Source: Emiliania huxleyi CCMP1516 (lineage: Eukaryota > Haptophyta > Isochrysidales > Noelaerhabdaceae). Taken from it: a DNA stretch of 64,000 nt. Below are positions 38,901 through 47,440 of this stretch, piece by piece. The translations under genes were made by a program, and so were the position numbers. Below the pieces are notes generated by a model. The model had not been told where the DNA came from, ran no database searches, and saw only the letters and a list, made by a program, of their open reading frames with translations. The stretch spans positions 308,310-372,309 of the forward strand of contig NW_005201092.1 in NCBI RefSeq assembly GCF_000372725.1, read 5' to 3'. The first letter of the stretch is position 1. Each line of letters opens with the position of its first letter.

Positions 38901-40753
38901 CTGCCGCCGCCGCTGCCGCCGCCGCCTCCGCCGCCTCCGCCGCCCTTGTCTGCTGGAGTACCGCTGATTCTGCCTCCCGTGCTCGAGGTGAGCCGCACGA
39001 GCCACTCCGCGGCCGCCCAGCGCCCGCTCTCTCTCCCAATGCCCTCCATCGCCTCGCGGACGGCGTACGCACTGCGGATCGCCGCGGACTGACGCGCTAG
39101 CTCCGCCGCCTTGTCCGCCTTCTTCTTGCTCTTGACGTTGATCGCTTCGGCGGCGGAGGCGGCGGTGGCGGCGGCGGCGGTGGCGGCGGCGGTGGCGGCG
39201 GCCCGAGCCAGGGTCTCGGAGGCGGTGGGTGCCGCGGAGGCGGCGGCAGCGCTGTCGGGAGCGGCGGCTGTCGGCTTGTCGCCGAGGACGGAGGAGAAGG
39301 CGCCTCGCTGCCCTCCTCCAGTGTGGCAGTACAGGCCCGTCTCCCACACCTCGACCGACGTCTCCACCGACTCCTTCTCCACCTTGGTGCTCACCTCGAC
39401 GCGCGGGAGGACGAGGCCGAGGCTGAAGGGAGGCGCGCCGCCGCCGCCTCGCGGCCGCTCGAGCCGCACGTGCACGCCTGCTCACACCGCCACTGCTGTG
39501 AAGACAGGCCGAGAGGGCGAGGCAACTACCTCGGCTGCACCTCGGCTGCACCTCGGCTGCACCTCGGCTGCACCTCGGCTGCACCTCGGCTGCACCTCGG
39601 CTGCACCTCGGCTGCACCTCGGCTGCACCTCGGCTGCACCTCGGCTGCACCTCGGCTATCTCTCGGCTATCTCTCGGCTATCTCTCGGCCATCTCTCGGC
39701 TATCTCTCGGCTATCTCTCGGCTATCTCTCGCCCTTGACCGAGAGGGCGAGGTTGACGTGCGAGAAGAGGCGCGCCTTGATTCGCTCGAGCAGCGTGCGC
39801 CGGCGCGGCTTCGCGTGCAGCGCCTTGAGCTTGCCCACCAGCGCCGCCACCGCCTTCTCCACCGCCGCCGCCTTGGCCGCCTTGAGGTCCTCGACGCTCC
39901 ACGCGTCCGCCTCCTGCACGAGCAGCAACCGAGCTCCGAGCCGAGAGGCGCCGAGAGACGCCGAGGGGAGCCGAGAGGAGCCGAGAGGGAGCCGAGAGGA
40001 GCCGAGAGGAGCCGAGAGGTAGCCGAGAGGAGCCGAGAGTAGCAGCGGCCTGCACGAGCAGCACCGCGTTGAGCCCCTCGACCTGCAGCGTCCACTTATT
40101 ATTCTTATTCGTATTCGTATTATTATTATCATATTATTAATCTTTTGTTTTTTGTTTTCAGCCCCTCGACCTGCAGCGTCCACTTGGCTTCTCGCGAGGT
40201 CATGTTCCCCCACGGGATGTCCATGTAGATGCGGCGCGACGACAGGTGCACGAGGCGCAGGGTCGAGCCCGCGTTGACCAGCGCGTCGTTGACGACGGAG
40301 GCGCGGACCTGCGCCGCGGGCCAATCAGTCGTCGATACCAACTCGTAGCTGGACAGGAGCGGGCCTGGCGGGCGGGCCAAGGCGGTGGCGCCCAAGGCGG
40401 CGCGAGTGGAGAGAGCGGGCGGCGTGGCTGCGAGGCGCGGACGCCGACTGGGTGATGCTGCGGTGGCAACCGAAGCTGGGTGGCGTGGCAGTGACGGCGG
40501 TGAGGCAGTGGCGGTGGCGGCGCGAGCGGCGGCGTTGGCGGCAGGCGCAGGACGTCCGACGCTGCGAGCGAGGCGGGCGGCGGCTCACGATGGCATTCTC
40601 GAGGCTGATGTCTGAGGATTCGTGCACGACAAAGTCGGAGCAGGCGTCACCAATGTCGGGGTGTTCGCCGACCTCGAGGAAGGGGCGGATGCGTTGGGTG
40701 ACCTTGGAGTCGACGTACTCGTGCAGCTTCTTCTTGAGCAGCCCGCGTCCCAT
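34932..40753 (-). CDS. VPS13-like bridge lipid-transfer protein (chorein N-terminus), short form
   Basis: VPS13 proteins move lipids between membranes through a long groove. The start MGRGLLKKKLHEYVDSKV at 40753 and DISLENAI match the chorein start. Next come LRLVHLSSRRIYMDIPWGNM then TSREAKWTLQVEGLNAVLLV (the PW.nL segment), TLLERIKARLFSHVNLALSV, HVRLERP, PFSLGLVLPRVEVST (the H.RyE....pFa.G. segment), LQLAALLSLSALSSAHKLW, LRSLSRLAIDELGSEVVPP, and YRRDYVSFLQRGLGQGKLRP followed by an E/A-rich helix like VPS13's. Later exons include SHTYLASLIAVDLLS, GRIYRGIDKLMREGWHSAEI, RGPVVAESAVARGLFKRAME and a coiled coil VKQLQREVEGLKATVESLRL. The gene is far shorter than canonical VPS13 (over 3000 residues). 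Exons are cut by at least nine introns, most bracketed by direct repeats. The last stop at 34932 overlaps a good donor (GAG|GTGAGG), so the gene might go further left. Confidence 0.7.
35587..35670 (-). repeat. 18-nt direct repeat around a short VPS13-like intron
   Basis: CGCCTTGTACGGCCCTCC at 35587-35604 and 35653-35670, period 66 nt, with an AT-rich spacer holding stops in all frames. Both copies encode GGPYKA. Confidence 0.85.
35755..35915 (-). repeat. VPS13-like intron: GGGGTC hexamer array with flanking repeats
   Basis: 35839-35906 holds about eleven copies of GGGGTC. The intron 35784-35915 (GC-AG on minus) is bracketed by CCGCCCGC (35776-35783, 35908-35915). Inside, CAGCGACTGCTTCG with its GGGGTC neighbour also occurs twice (35755 and 35823), so the hexamer array seems to have grown from exon sequence. 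The 3' part carries the CTCGCTGTGAACAG acceptor hairpin. Confidence 0.85.
37045..37315 (-). repeat. VPS13-like intron filled with ATCTCGTGTC repeats
   Basis: A 26-nt direct repeat (24 identical) at 37045-37070 and 37290-37315 encodes GGSHSGGR. The 245-nt period holds about 20 units of (G/A)TCTCGTGTC / ATCTCGGGCA. GC-AG on the minus strand. Confidence 0.88.
38031..38159 (-). repeat. VPS13-like intron with perfect 20-nt flanking repeat
   Basis: 38031-38050 and 38140-38159 are identical over 20 nt (CGCCGCCTGC + CACCGCAGCC). The intron 38037-38145 (GC-AG, minus) is filled with ATAGCCGAGGG/ATAGCCGAGAG. Both copies encode LRWQAA. Confidence 0.92.
38225..38625 (-). repeat. 46-nt minisatellite in a VPS13-like intron
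   Basis: About eight units built from GCGGGCCTGGGGAGATGCC, ACGAGATGTGGGGAGATC and TGGGGGAGAG, some with the GGGCCTG part deleted. The block separates exon AAYT (38625 side) from exon LRSLSRLAID. Confidence 0.88.
39520..39732 (-). repeat. CTCGGCTGCAC and TCTCGGCTAT arrays in a VPS13-like intron
   Basis: About eleven perfect 12-nt CTCGGCTGCAC(C) units, then seven TATCTCTCGGC units. The 3' end of the intron (minus) is the CTTCACAGCAGTGGCGGTGTGAGCAG-type acceptor, i.e. the GTGAGCAG family. Confidence 0.9.
39913..40063 (-). repeat. VPS13-like intron with 15-nt flanking repeat
   Basis: CCTGCACGAGCAGCA at 39913-39927 and 40049-40063. The intron 39914-40049 (GC-AG) is filled with GCCGAGAGGA units. 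Confidence 0.9.
40072..40185 (-). repeat. VPS13-like intron with perfect 26-nt flanking repeat
   Basis: 40072-40097 and 40160-40185 are identical over 26 nt (AGCCCCTCGACCTG + CAGCGTCCACTT). The 88-nt intron 40083-40170 is GT-AG (CTGCAG|GTCGAG at both ends) and AT-rich (TATTATTATC). Both copies encode KWTLQVEGL. Confidence 0.95.
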
Positions 40754-41190
40754 CGCGTTGCGGCGCGTTCCGGGCACTCTTCGGCCCTCCAAGGCTGCCG
40801 CCGCGTTGTCCTCCGCGCCCTCCGCGTCGGCCCCTTGTTGGCTGCGCTAGCCGCCGCCTTGTCCTTCACAGAAACAAAGAATTCGCCGCCTGGGTGTGGC
40901 GGCGCGCGGACGGTGGCGGCGGCGCGCGGACGGCGGCGGCGGCGCGGCGGCGCTGCTCCTCTGCTGCTGATGATGACAATGATGCTGCTCCTGCTGCCGC
41001 TCCCGCCCGCCAGCTGCCCGCACGCAAAGTGTCATCGTCGTCATCATCTCTTCACCTTCACACTGGTCGAGTCATAGGTGCGAGGGGCGTGGACGGCGGA
41101 GCTGGATCACACACACACACACACACCGGGGAGAGGCATTCAGTCGAGGGCAGTGAGGGTCCAGCTGGGTGGTGTAATTACTTATTTATT
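40754..41190. other. Upstream region of the VPS13-like gene
   Basis: GGCGGCGCGCGGAC repeats at 40900-40950 and a (CA)n run at 41107-41126. No gene seen. It probably holds the promoter. Confidence 0.4.
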
Positions 41191-41275
41191 GAGCACTTGA
41201 GCACTTGATAGGGTCGATTCCGCATGGTACGAGACCCCTCGTGCCTCGATCGTCTCGCCCTCCCTCACTGGTGTG
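41190..41275 (-). repeat. Dispersed repeat family B, copy 2
   Basis: GAGCACTTGAGCACTTGATA, GGGTCGATTCCGCATGGTAC, CGATCGTCTCGCCCTCCCTC. Reverse complement of the 11380 and 43078 copies. Confidence 0.85.
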
Positions 41276-41279
41276 TTCA

Positions 41280-41500
41280 TTAGTTAGTAATTAGGATAAT
41301 AAATACTAATTATTAATCATCGGGCGGCGGCGCGGCGAGGGAGCGGGCGACGCAGGGCGGGGCGGGGCGGCGCGGCGGTGGGTGGGGTAATTAATTATTT
41401 ATAAATGATTTATTAATTAATAATCATCGGGCGGCGGCGCGGCGCGGCGGCGGGCGGCGCGGAGCGGGGCGGCGCGGAGCGGGGCGGCGCGAACATCTGT
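41280..41500. repeat. AT/GC mosaic direct repeat
   Basis: ATTATTAATCATCGGGCGGC (about 41307) recurs as TTAATAATCATCGGGCGGCG (about 41415), each followed by a GCGGCGCGG run. Sharp AT-to-GC switches are unusual here. Confidence 0.7.
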
Positions 41501-41816
41501 ATAGGCCAAAGGGTTGTGGGTTGCTCATGGAAGACGAGTCTTTAGCGTAAAACGGAGGGCGTAGCCGTAATCAGCGCTATGAAATTAGCCGGGAACGTAT
41601 CTTGTAAGAGGTGTGGCGAAGATGATTTTTTTCGGGGGGGTACCCAGCCTGGACTGCGATAGCATACCTCTTTTTCTTCTCGAGCTCAGCGGGCAGCGGC
41701 GGGCAGGCAACACAGCCCGTGGGCTCGCAGTCGGCCATGGCAGAGCGACGGTGGTACGGCCTATTCCTGGCCTTAATATCGGCGGCAGCCTGTCAACCGA
41801 CCATGGGCGCCTCAGC

Positions 41817-42241
41817 CAACGGAGCAGCAGGTGAGGGCGGCGTTGGCGGCAGCGGCGAGCAGCGGCAGCGGCGCTCTCGATAGCGCCGACGCCTCGGTCG
41901 CGGCGCTGAGCGCGAGGGAGGCGGCGGAGGCCGCGGCCCGAGACGTCGCTTCTCGACTCGAGGCTGAGGCGGCCGCCGCCGCCGCTCGGGCTCAGGAGGC
42001 GCGGGCTCGGGTCGAGGCGGAGGGGCAGGTGACGCAGGCGCTCGTCGACCATTACGTGGGCGTCGGCGAGCGGCTCAAGGTGATGGTGCGCGCGTATCAG
42101 ACGCGGACGGGGTGCTTGCCGACCAGGCAATCAGACATCGGCCCCGATTACGCGCGACTTTGCAACGAGTACAACTCCCTCAAGCGGAACCACGAGGGGC
42201 TGGCGCAGGCAGCCAAGCGGGCCAGGAGCGCTGGGTCGTGA
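41817..42241 (+). CDS. Ala/Glu-rich coiled-coil protein
   Basis: I do not recognise a family. The exon opens after TCAG at 41816: PTEQQVRAALAAAASSG, then SAREAAEAAARDVASRLEAE and RAQEARARVEAEGQVTQALV, a strong heptad-like helix. It ends YARLCNEYNSLKRNHEGLAQ then AAKRARSAGS and TGA. An in-frame ATG is lacking, so a 5' exon is expected. MAERRWYGLFLALISAAACQ at 41737 reads like a signal peptide and could be that exon's start, if an intron changes frame. Confidence 0.5.
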
Positions 42242-42944
42242 GGTGTGGCCGGCAGCGGCTCGCGCGGGTGATTTTGAGTCGCGGAATCGCGGATCTCGGT
42301 CGCCGCGCGTCTCTGCGCAGAACCCTCTGGTAGCGCGGTATGGTCGGTGGTCGAGTCTGAGGGTACTGTTATGTGAATTGAGTGTTGTGTGGCGCCCGTC
42401 CGGACTCGTGGGGCTGCTGTGAGCCGCTTGGTTCAGCGTCTAAAGGCTTTAAAGGAACCTCGGCCCACCCCTACAGCTATCCCTTTGGCCTATAATCTGC
42501 TCTGATCAGGCCTCCGGCCTTTGAGGCAGGGCAATGATCAGGCCCTCGACTCAAGCGGCTGCCTTCCACCCGTAGCTGCTCAGGCCGGGGGAGGGGGAGA
42601 GGTCTCCTGTTCCGCGGAACACGCGCGAGCAGGCCCCTCCTTGCCCGGTCTGTGATGCAGGGCGGTGGTCGTGCCATCGTCGCTTCGTACGCGCAACAAC
42701 CCCGCCGCAATGGTCGCCGGCGCGCGACATTCCTAGCATGACCGTCCTCGCCGAATGCGTGCCGCCAAGGCGGGACGCACTCAGGGACGGTGCGGACGGG
42801 ACGCGGCTCGAAGCGCGGCTCCCGCGGAGGCACGACTGGCATCCGTGGCGCGGGGATCGTCTTCGGAAAGTCGGGCATGGCTCTACCCGCAACTCTCTCG
42901 CTGACACGCGCACCCCGTCGACCTTACGAAGGATGGGCGCGCTG
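42242..42944. other. No clear gene
   Basis: Both strands have open frames with Arg/Pro-rich translations but no ordered motifs. I see nothing I can support. Confidence 0.35.
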
Positions 42945-43535
42945 CGGTCGCACGCCCAAGTCATACGCCACGGCGTGCGATCTAGATTCAGCCCACGTGC
43001 CTCTGCTCGCATACACTCATACAATGAATTGACATCTCCCATGAGGGCGAGTTAGGGCTAGCAGTAGGCAGCTAGCCAGTGAGGGAGGGCGAGACGATCG
43101 AGGGGTCCCGTACCATGCGGAATCGACCCTATCAAGTGCTCAAGTGCTCAAGCTAGCCTGTGAGGAGAGCGTCCATAGACACCTCACATGACCCCACACA
43201 CGGTCTCGCCCATGCCTTGCGGCTAGCGGTGAGATTGCTAGAGGCGGAGCAAGCCTGCTCTAGCCTCGCATGTTACTTGCTGTCGTCTGTTGTTTGTTGT
43301 GCCCTTGTTTGTTCCTTTGACACCTTGTGGAGTGCTGGGGGGGGCGGCGACAGGGAGGATGTGGCCCTGAGTTATGTGTACGCCAACTCAGGGTGTGTGG
43401 CAGCCAGCTGGCTGTGTGTCTTGTGAGCTTGTTTGTGTCTGTGTGTTGCTCGTGCGTGTCGTCATCATCTGTCCAGCGTCCACCCATGGGTTGGTGTCCA
43501 GTCCGAGCCTGGCTGTTCTTCACCTTCCTACATCA
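42945..43535 (+). repeat. Repeat family A, copy 7, with family B nested inside
   Basis: The long form begins GCGCTGCGGTCGCACGCCC. After GGGCTAGCAGTAGGCAGCTAGCC it is interrupted by family B (43078-43156) and then resumes at AGCTAGCCTGTGAGGAGAGC. Family B is thus an insertion into family A here, which makes B mobile after A. Hairpin CCCTGAGT...ACTCAGGG intact. Confidence 0.85.
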
Positions 43536-43554
43536 TGTGCATGCACATGTTGTG

Positions 43555-43604
43555 TGTGTGAGTGAGTGTGTGTGTGCGTGTGTGTGTCACTCACACACAC
43601 ACAC

Positions 43605-43681
<77 letters not shown>
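43555..43681. repeat. (GT)n microsatellite with a (CA)n inverted segment
   Basis: GTGTGTGTGC, then TCACTCACACACACACACAC, then a (GT)n run of about 70 bp. The CA/GT junction can fold back. Confidence 0.97.
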
Positions 43682-43752
43682 AAATGAACTCGGGGGCACA
43701 GGACGCGGTACAAACGGGGTACATCAAAAGGCACGGGCTGCCTGCACGGCGT

Positions 43753-44120
43753 TCACTCGAACGCCATGCACATGGCGCGGAGCAGCATCGGGTTGGTGTC
43801 GAACCCGAGCGGGTCCTCCTCCCAATCCCGGCGCCCACCCTCCGCGTCGTCCTGCTCATCGTGCGCGTCGAGCACCCTGCCGAGGCACAGGATCGTCCCC
43901 TTGGGAACGCCTGCCCCTCGCGGGCGCGGGAACTCTCATCCCTGCACCGCCATCACCTGCCATCACGAACTTCTCTCGCGCGCCCACTTGCCGCCACGGC
44001 GGCAGTGCTGGGGCGCGCGCTCGCGCAGCTCCTCGTAGAGCTCCTCGGCCCTCGCCACCTCCGCCGCCCAGCCCTCCGCCGACGCCTTGAGCCGACTTCT
44101 TCTCCCTGAGCGTCTTGAAC
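43753..44120 (-). CDS. Small unknown protein with acidic C-terminus
   Basis: Minus strand. The upstream exon starts after CTCAG at about 44106: RLKASAEGWAAEVARAEELY then EELRERAPQHCRRGGKWA. After an intron the last exon reads GVPKGTILCLGRVLDAHDEQ, DDAEGGRRDWEEDPLGFDTN, PMLLRAMCMAFE and TGA (43753-43755). I do not recognise the family. The intron upstream of 44120 seems to contain the (CA)n run at 44166-44280, and a further 5' exon is needed for the start codon. Confidence 0.55.
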
Positions 44121-44165
44121 ACCGGCGGCGGCGTCGGCGATGGCGCCACCTCCGGCTCGCCCGCC

Positions 44166-44196
44166 TGTGTGTGTGTGTGTGTGTGTGTCGTGTGTG

Positions 44197-44282
<86 letters not shown>

Positions 44283-44320
44283 CTCACTCACACTCACTCA
44301 CTCACTCACTCACTCACACC
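44166..44320. repeat. (GT)n run and CACT repeat
   Basis: About 110 bp of GT with two TCGTGTG interruptions, then six ACTC units. Likely intronic on the minus strand. Confidence 0.95.
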
Positions 44321-44339
44321 TTCGGGTTTCTGTGCCCAG

Positions 44340-44610
44340 TGTTGTGCGAGGGAGTTTTGTTGTAAAATTCTTTCTTGAAGCAGCGTATCTCGGTCGTTCT
44401 TCACACGGCCATCGCAGAGCAGATTGTGAATGAGCTTGCCTGCGGCGAGGGCGGTCGAGTGCACGGAGCTAAGTGCCTCGCCGTCCTCGCGGGAGTCGCT
44501 TTTAGGCGGCTCCCGTGGTGTACCTGTGTTAGTGCCAGTGCGCGCCAGTCCCGTGCCTAGTGTCGTGCGAGGGAGTTTGGTTGTAAAATTCTTTCTTTCT
44601 TTCAGCATAC
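44340..44610 (+). repeat. Repeat family E, diverged copy, with TTGTTGTAAAATTCTTTCTT duplicated
   Basis: GTCGTGCGAGGGAGTTTTGT / TTGTAAAATTCTTTCTT occurs at 44342-44378 and again at 44563-44600. Between them are GGGAGTCGCTTTTAGGCGGC and GCCAGTGCGCGCCAGTCCC, which resemble the 46.8 kb family E copy (GGAGTCGCTTAGGCGGCTCC). Confidence 0.6.
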
Positions 44611-44649
44611 TGGCACCTAGACTGGCACAACAAAAGGGCGCGGATTGAG

Positions 44650-44950
44650 GTAGAGCAAGCCTGCTCTAGCCTCGCATGTCACTTCCTGTTGTCTGTTGTT
44701 TGTTGTGCCTTTGTTTGTTCTCTTGGCACCTGGGAGTGCTGGGGGGGGGGGGGCGACAGGGAGGATGTGGCCTTGAATCATGTGTACGCCGACTCAGGGT
44801 GTGTGGCAGCCAGCTGGCTGTGTGTCTTGTGAGCCTGTTTGTGTCTGTGTGTCGCTCGTGCGTGTCGTCATCATCTGTCTAGCGTCCACCCATACCGCGT
44901 TGGTGTCCAGTCCGAGCCTGGCTGTTCTTCACCTTTCTACCTACCTACCT
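44650..44950 (+). repeat. Dispersed repeat family A, copy 8
   Basis: Starts at GAGCAAGCCTGCTCTAGCC and ends in CTACCTACCTACC. The left hairpin arm has decayed (CTTGAATC). Confidence 0.85.
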
Positions 44951-45240
44951 GGGCCTAGATCGAACGCACGGACAGTCGAGAAGACAGGCAGAGACCGACG
45001 ATCGTGTCCCGGAAAGCAAACCTCCTGACCGCAACGGGCCGCGTCCCTTCTTGTGGTGATTTGTTCCATTCTTTTTCCCTCGATTTTGTTGAGTCGCTGT
45101 GAGACTTTGTGTTGCTAGAACTCTCTAATGTCGCGGCCAACACTGGGTTCCGGCTCCTAGCCGGATAGGTAGGTGGCCGTCTGTTGCCACTGACTCGCGC
45201 CAAAACGCCACATACATACCTACCTAATACCTACCGAAAA

Positions 45241-45864
45241 ATGGCGAAAAAGGCGAAAATAGGGGGATTGCAATACCTATCTGGGACACAGATCCCCTAC
45301 GGCCTGGGAGCCCGAACCCAGTCGCTATCCGAGCCGGGCCAGGCCTGCGAGTCAGCTACCCAGCCCCAGTACAAGATGCCCCTCCCAATGATCGGGGCTA
45401 CTGACGAGGAGCTCTTCCCGGCGCTCAACCTCGTCTTCGTGGGCTACGCGTGCCTCATCTTCCTCCCGCGATGGCGCCACACTCCCGCCCTGACCCTCAC
45501 CGTCGTCACGCTGTACTCCGCGATTTACGCCCTTCTCCTCGTCCATCGCCTCGCACTGTCGCCCACGCCGCTGCCACCAATCTCCTTCGATTCGCTCGAC
45601 CACATAGCGGTGCTCTTCGCCGATCGCGCGGTGCTCTTCGCTGGGTGGGACCACTACATTGCCTTCGACCTCTTCGTCGCGCGCCACGTGTTGCTCGACT
45701 CGCAGGCCCGCGGCATCCCGCATCTGGTCGTAGTCGGCATCGTGCCGCTTGTACTGCTTGCGGGCCCTGCAGGCTTCGTGCTTTACATGGTGGTTGTGGT
45801 CCCACTCCACGCCGCCCTGTGTGGCGGCGTCGTGAGTGGCGAGAAGGCGGCCAAAGCGGCCTAG
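45241..45864 (+). CDS. ABA4-like membrane protein (DUF4281)
   Basis: ABA4 is needed for neoxanthin formation in plants, and homologues in algae are linked to carotenoid conversions in plastids. Seen: residues 60-75 (LNLVFVGYACLIFLPR), 83-105 (TLTVVTLYSAIYALLLVHRL), then FAGWDHYIAFDLFVARHVLL followed by DSQARGIPHLVVVGIVPLVL and LAGPAGFVLYMVVVVPLHAA. The W.HYiaFDLfvarw...D....giPhl motif and the GP.G..ly motif are the family signature. The start MAKKAKIGG at 45241 gives a long N-terminus that could hold a plastid-targeting peptide. The TAG at 45862 is directly followed, in the same frame, by a second membrane protein (45865-46680). Confidence 0.85.
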   Translation: MAKKAKIGGLQYLSGTQIPYGLGARTQSLSEPGQACESATQPQYKMPLPMIGATDEELFPALNLVFVGYACLIFLPRWRHTPALTLTVVTLYSAIYALLLVHRLALSPTPLPPISFDSLDHIAVLFADRAVLFAGWDHYIAFDLFVARHVLLDSQARGIPHLVVVGIVPLVLLAGPAGFVLYMVVVVPLHAALCGGVVSGEKAAKAA

Positions 45865-46680
45865 GGCACCGGCAAGCAACGCGCATGGCTGGTGCGTGAT
45901 GTGGTGCCCGATGCGGCAGAGATATATTTGCGTGGCGCTTTCGGGATCCTCGCGACCCTGTGCGCAATGATGGTGCTGTGGATCCTGGGCCTTCCGGCCA
46001 CGTGGCGTGCCGGGTGGGCTTGGCATGACCGTCTCGTGGCTGCGTGGTACGAGCGCTCGATCCAGACGTTGGGCCACTTCCCTACGCCGCTGAATCTGAT
46101 TACCAAGTACAAAGGGCACTCGGTGGCACAGCTCTGCCATACCTTGCCGGGCGCGCTCTGGGCGGCCCTCATACCCTTCCAACTACACCCTGTGGCGCGG
46201 CGGCGCTTTCGGCGGGCGCATCGCCTCGGGGGCTACGTGTTCACGGGGTCGGCGTACCTGATGATGGTAGGGTTCGCATACATTGACGCGAAGGGTCTGG
46301 TCTACCTACACTCGGATTTCCCGCAGATCCACCCTGACCACAATACGACACGCTTTCCAGTGCACGTACCGCACGAGCCCGTTTTCCGGATGGTGGCTTG
46401 GTGGTTTGTGGTCACGATCTCCCTCGCGGTCTGGCACGCGGTGCATCGGCGAGTCAAAGAGCACAGGAGGTGGATGCTGCGCCACGTTGCGTCTGGCATC
46501 TGGGTCGCCGTGCAGAGGCTCGTTGTGATACTCGTCAGCTCCGCGACTCCTGCAGACCAGAAGAAGACTTTCGGCGACGGCGCACTGATCGGTGTAGCGC
46601 TGGCCTGTTCTGCGGCGGAGATCGCGGTTTGGTGCTATGAGCGCCCCGCTGGAGGTGTCAGGGGTAAGAAAGTCGTGTGA
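45865..46680 (+). CDS. DUF2306-like multi-pass membrane protein, in frame with the ABA4-like gene
   Basis: The frame runs from the codon after TAG 45862-45864 to 46680 without a stop: RGAFGILATLCAMMVLWILG, HTLPGALWAALIPFQLHPVA, RRAHRLGGYVFTGSAYLMMV, MVAWWFVVTISLAVWHAVHR, and HRRWMLRHVASGIWVAVQRL. The pattern of an invariant His before a G.lW....PFQL helix, an H-R-x-x-G-Y helix start and HRRWM is that of DUF2306 membrane proteins. There is no ATG before the first helix; the nearest possible start is GTG 45892. So it is more likely the second half of the upstream gene. A 33-nt segment GTGAGT...CCTAG (45832-45864) has good splice borders; its removal would take out the stop and join the two halves in frame. 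Confidence 0.7.
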   Translation, partial: GTGKQRAWLVRDVVPDAAEIYLRGAFGILATLCAMMVLWILGLPATWRAGWAWHDRLVAAWYERSIQTLGHFPTPLNLITKYKGHSVAQLCHTLPGALWAALIPFQLHPVARRRFRRAHRLGGYVFTGSAYLMMVGFAYIDAKGLVYLHSDFPQIHPDHNTTRFPVHVPHEPVFRMVAWWFVVTISLAVWHAVHRRVKEHRRWMLRHVASGIWVAVQRLVVILVSSATPADQKKTFGDGALIGVALACSAAEIAVWCYERPAGGVRGKKVV

Positions 46681-46809
46681 TTCGACGGTGTAAGGGTGTC
46701 CTAGCACGGAAGTAGTGGGCCGTTGTCGGGGGAGTGGTTTCTTCTTATCCTGCCAGGATTCCAAACTGGCGCCGCTTGCTCATCTTTATTTTATTCTTCT
46801 AAAGAGCGT

Positions 46810-46965
46810 GCGGGGAGAGCGGCATTGTGCATGGTGCGGAGTGCATTGCCGTTCTTAACGGAGTCGCTTAGGCGGCTCCGGTGGTGAGCCGGTATGTGTG
46901 CCAGTCCGCGCCAGTCCGCGCCCTTGTCGTGCCAGTGTGCTGTGAGAGAGGGTTGTATTTGTGTG
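46810..46965 (+). repeat. Dispersed repeat family E, copy 1
   Basis: AGAGCGGCATTGTGCATGGT, TTGCCGTTCTTAACGGAGTC, GCTTAGGCGGCTCCGGTGGT, TGCCAGTCCGCGCCAGTCCG, TGTCGTGCCAGTGTGCTGTG. An inverted copy ends the window (63843-64000). It contains the internal hairpin CCGTTCTTAACGG. Confidence 0.88.
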
Positions 46966-47139
46966 TCTCGCGCCTTGCGGGGGGGGAGCGGAAAGGAGGA
47001 ACCTCTTCCCAAGAGCACCACTCTTGGAGCGCCGCCACTACCACCCAGAGCGCTGCAAGCAGCGCCGGGCAATGACGGCCTACCGCCCACCCAGCCCCCC
47101 CTCGGCACACCCCGGCAGCCAATGTGTGACGGCTCGAAC

Positions 47140-47225
47140 CCGCTAAGCCATCCCGCAAGCGGGATGGCCCGCCACTCGAACCCGCAAGCGGGTGTACGAA
47201 CCGCGAGCGGCTCGCACTCGTGACA
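47140..47225. repeat. Row of short perfect hairpins
   Basis: CCATCCCGCAAGCGGGATGG (9-bp stem, AA loop), ACCCGCAAGCGGGT (6-bp stem) and ACCGCGAGCGGCT lie within 85 bp upstream of the gene at 47441. Confidence 0.75.
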
Positions 47226-47329
47226 CGCAGGCGTCCGACAGACGGCGCCGGGGCTAGGCGACCGAAGAGGAACTACGGCAAGAACCGCACACCACCCGCT
47301 GACGTATTTAGAGAATTAAAACGTGGGGA

Positions 47330-47432
47330 AGGCGCTGTTTGCACAGAGTTGCCGTGTTGACCGCGTGTTGAGCGTGTTGACGCGTGTTGGCGCGTGTTGG
47401 CGGCGTGCTGCGCCGTCTTGCGCGCGTGTTGT
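47330..47432 (+). repeat. GTGTTG(A/G)CGC tandem repeat upstream of the 47.4 kb gene
   Basis: Seven or so GCGTGTTG-type units in the probable leader. Confidence 0.75.
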
Positions 47433-47440
47433 CGGCCAAG

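Noticed and set aside
37713..39475. Long Pro/His/Ser repeat ORF on the minus strand (PDLPTSRGISPGPPLPQISP)
   Set aside because: It is the reading of a 46-nt minisatellite inside an intron; the true exons on both sides are in VPS13-like frames.
42477..43042. Pro/Arg-rich ORFs on both strands
   Set aside because: Overlapping open frames without ordered motifs; explained by GC-rich composition and by the start of repeat A.
43400..44300. Cys-Val and Thr-His repeat ORFs
   Set aside because: Translation of (GT)n microsatellites.
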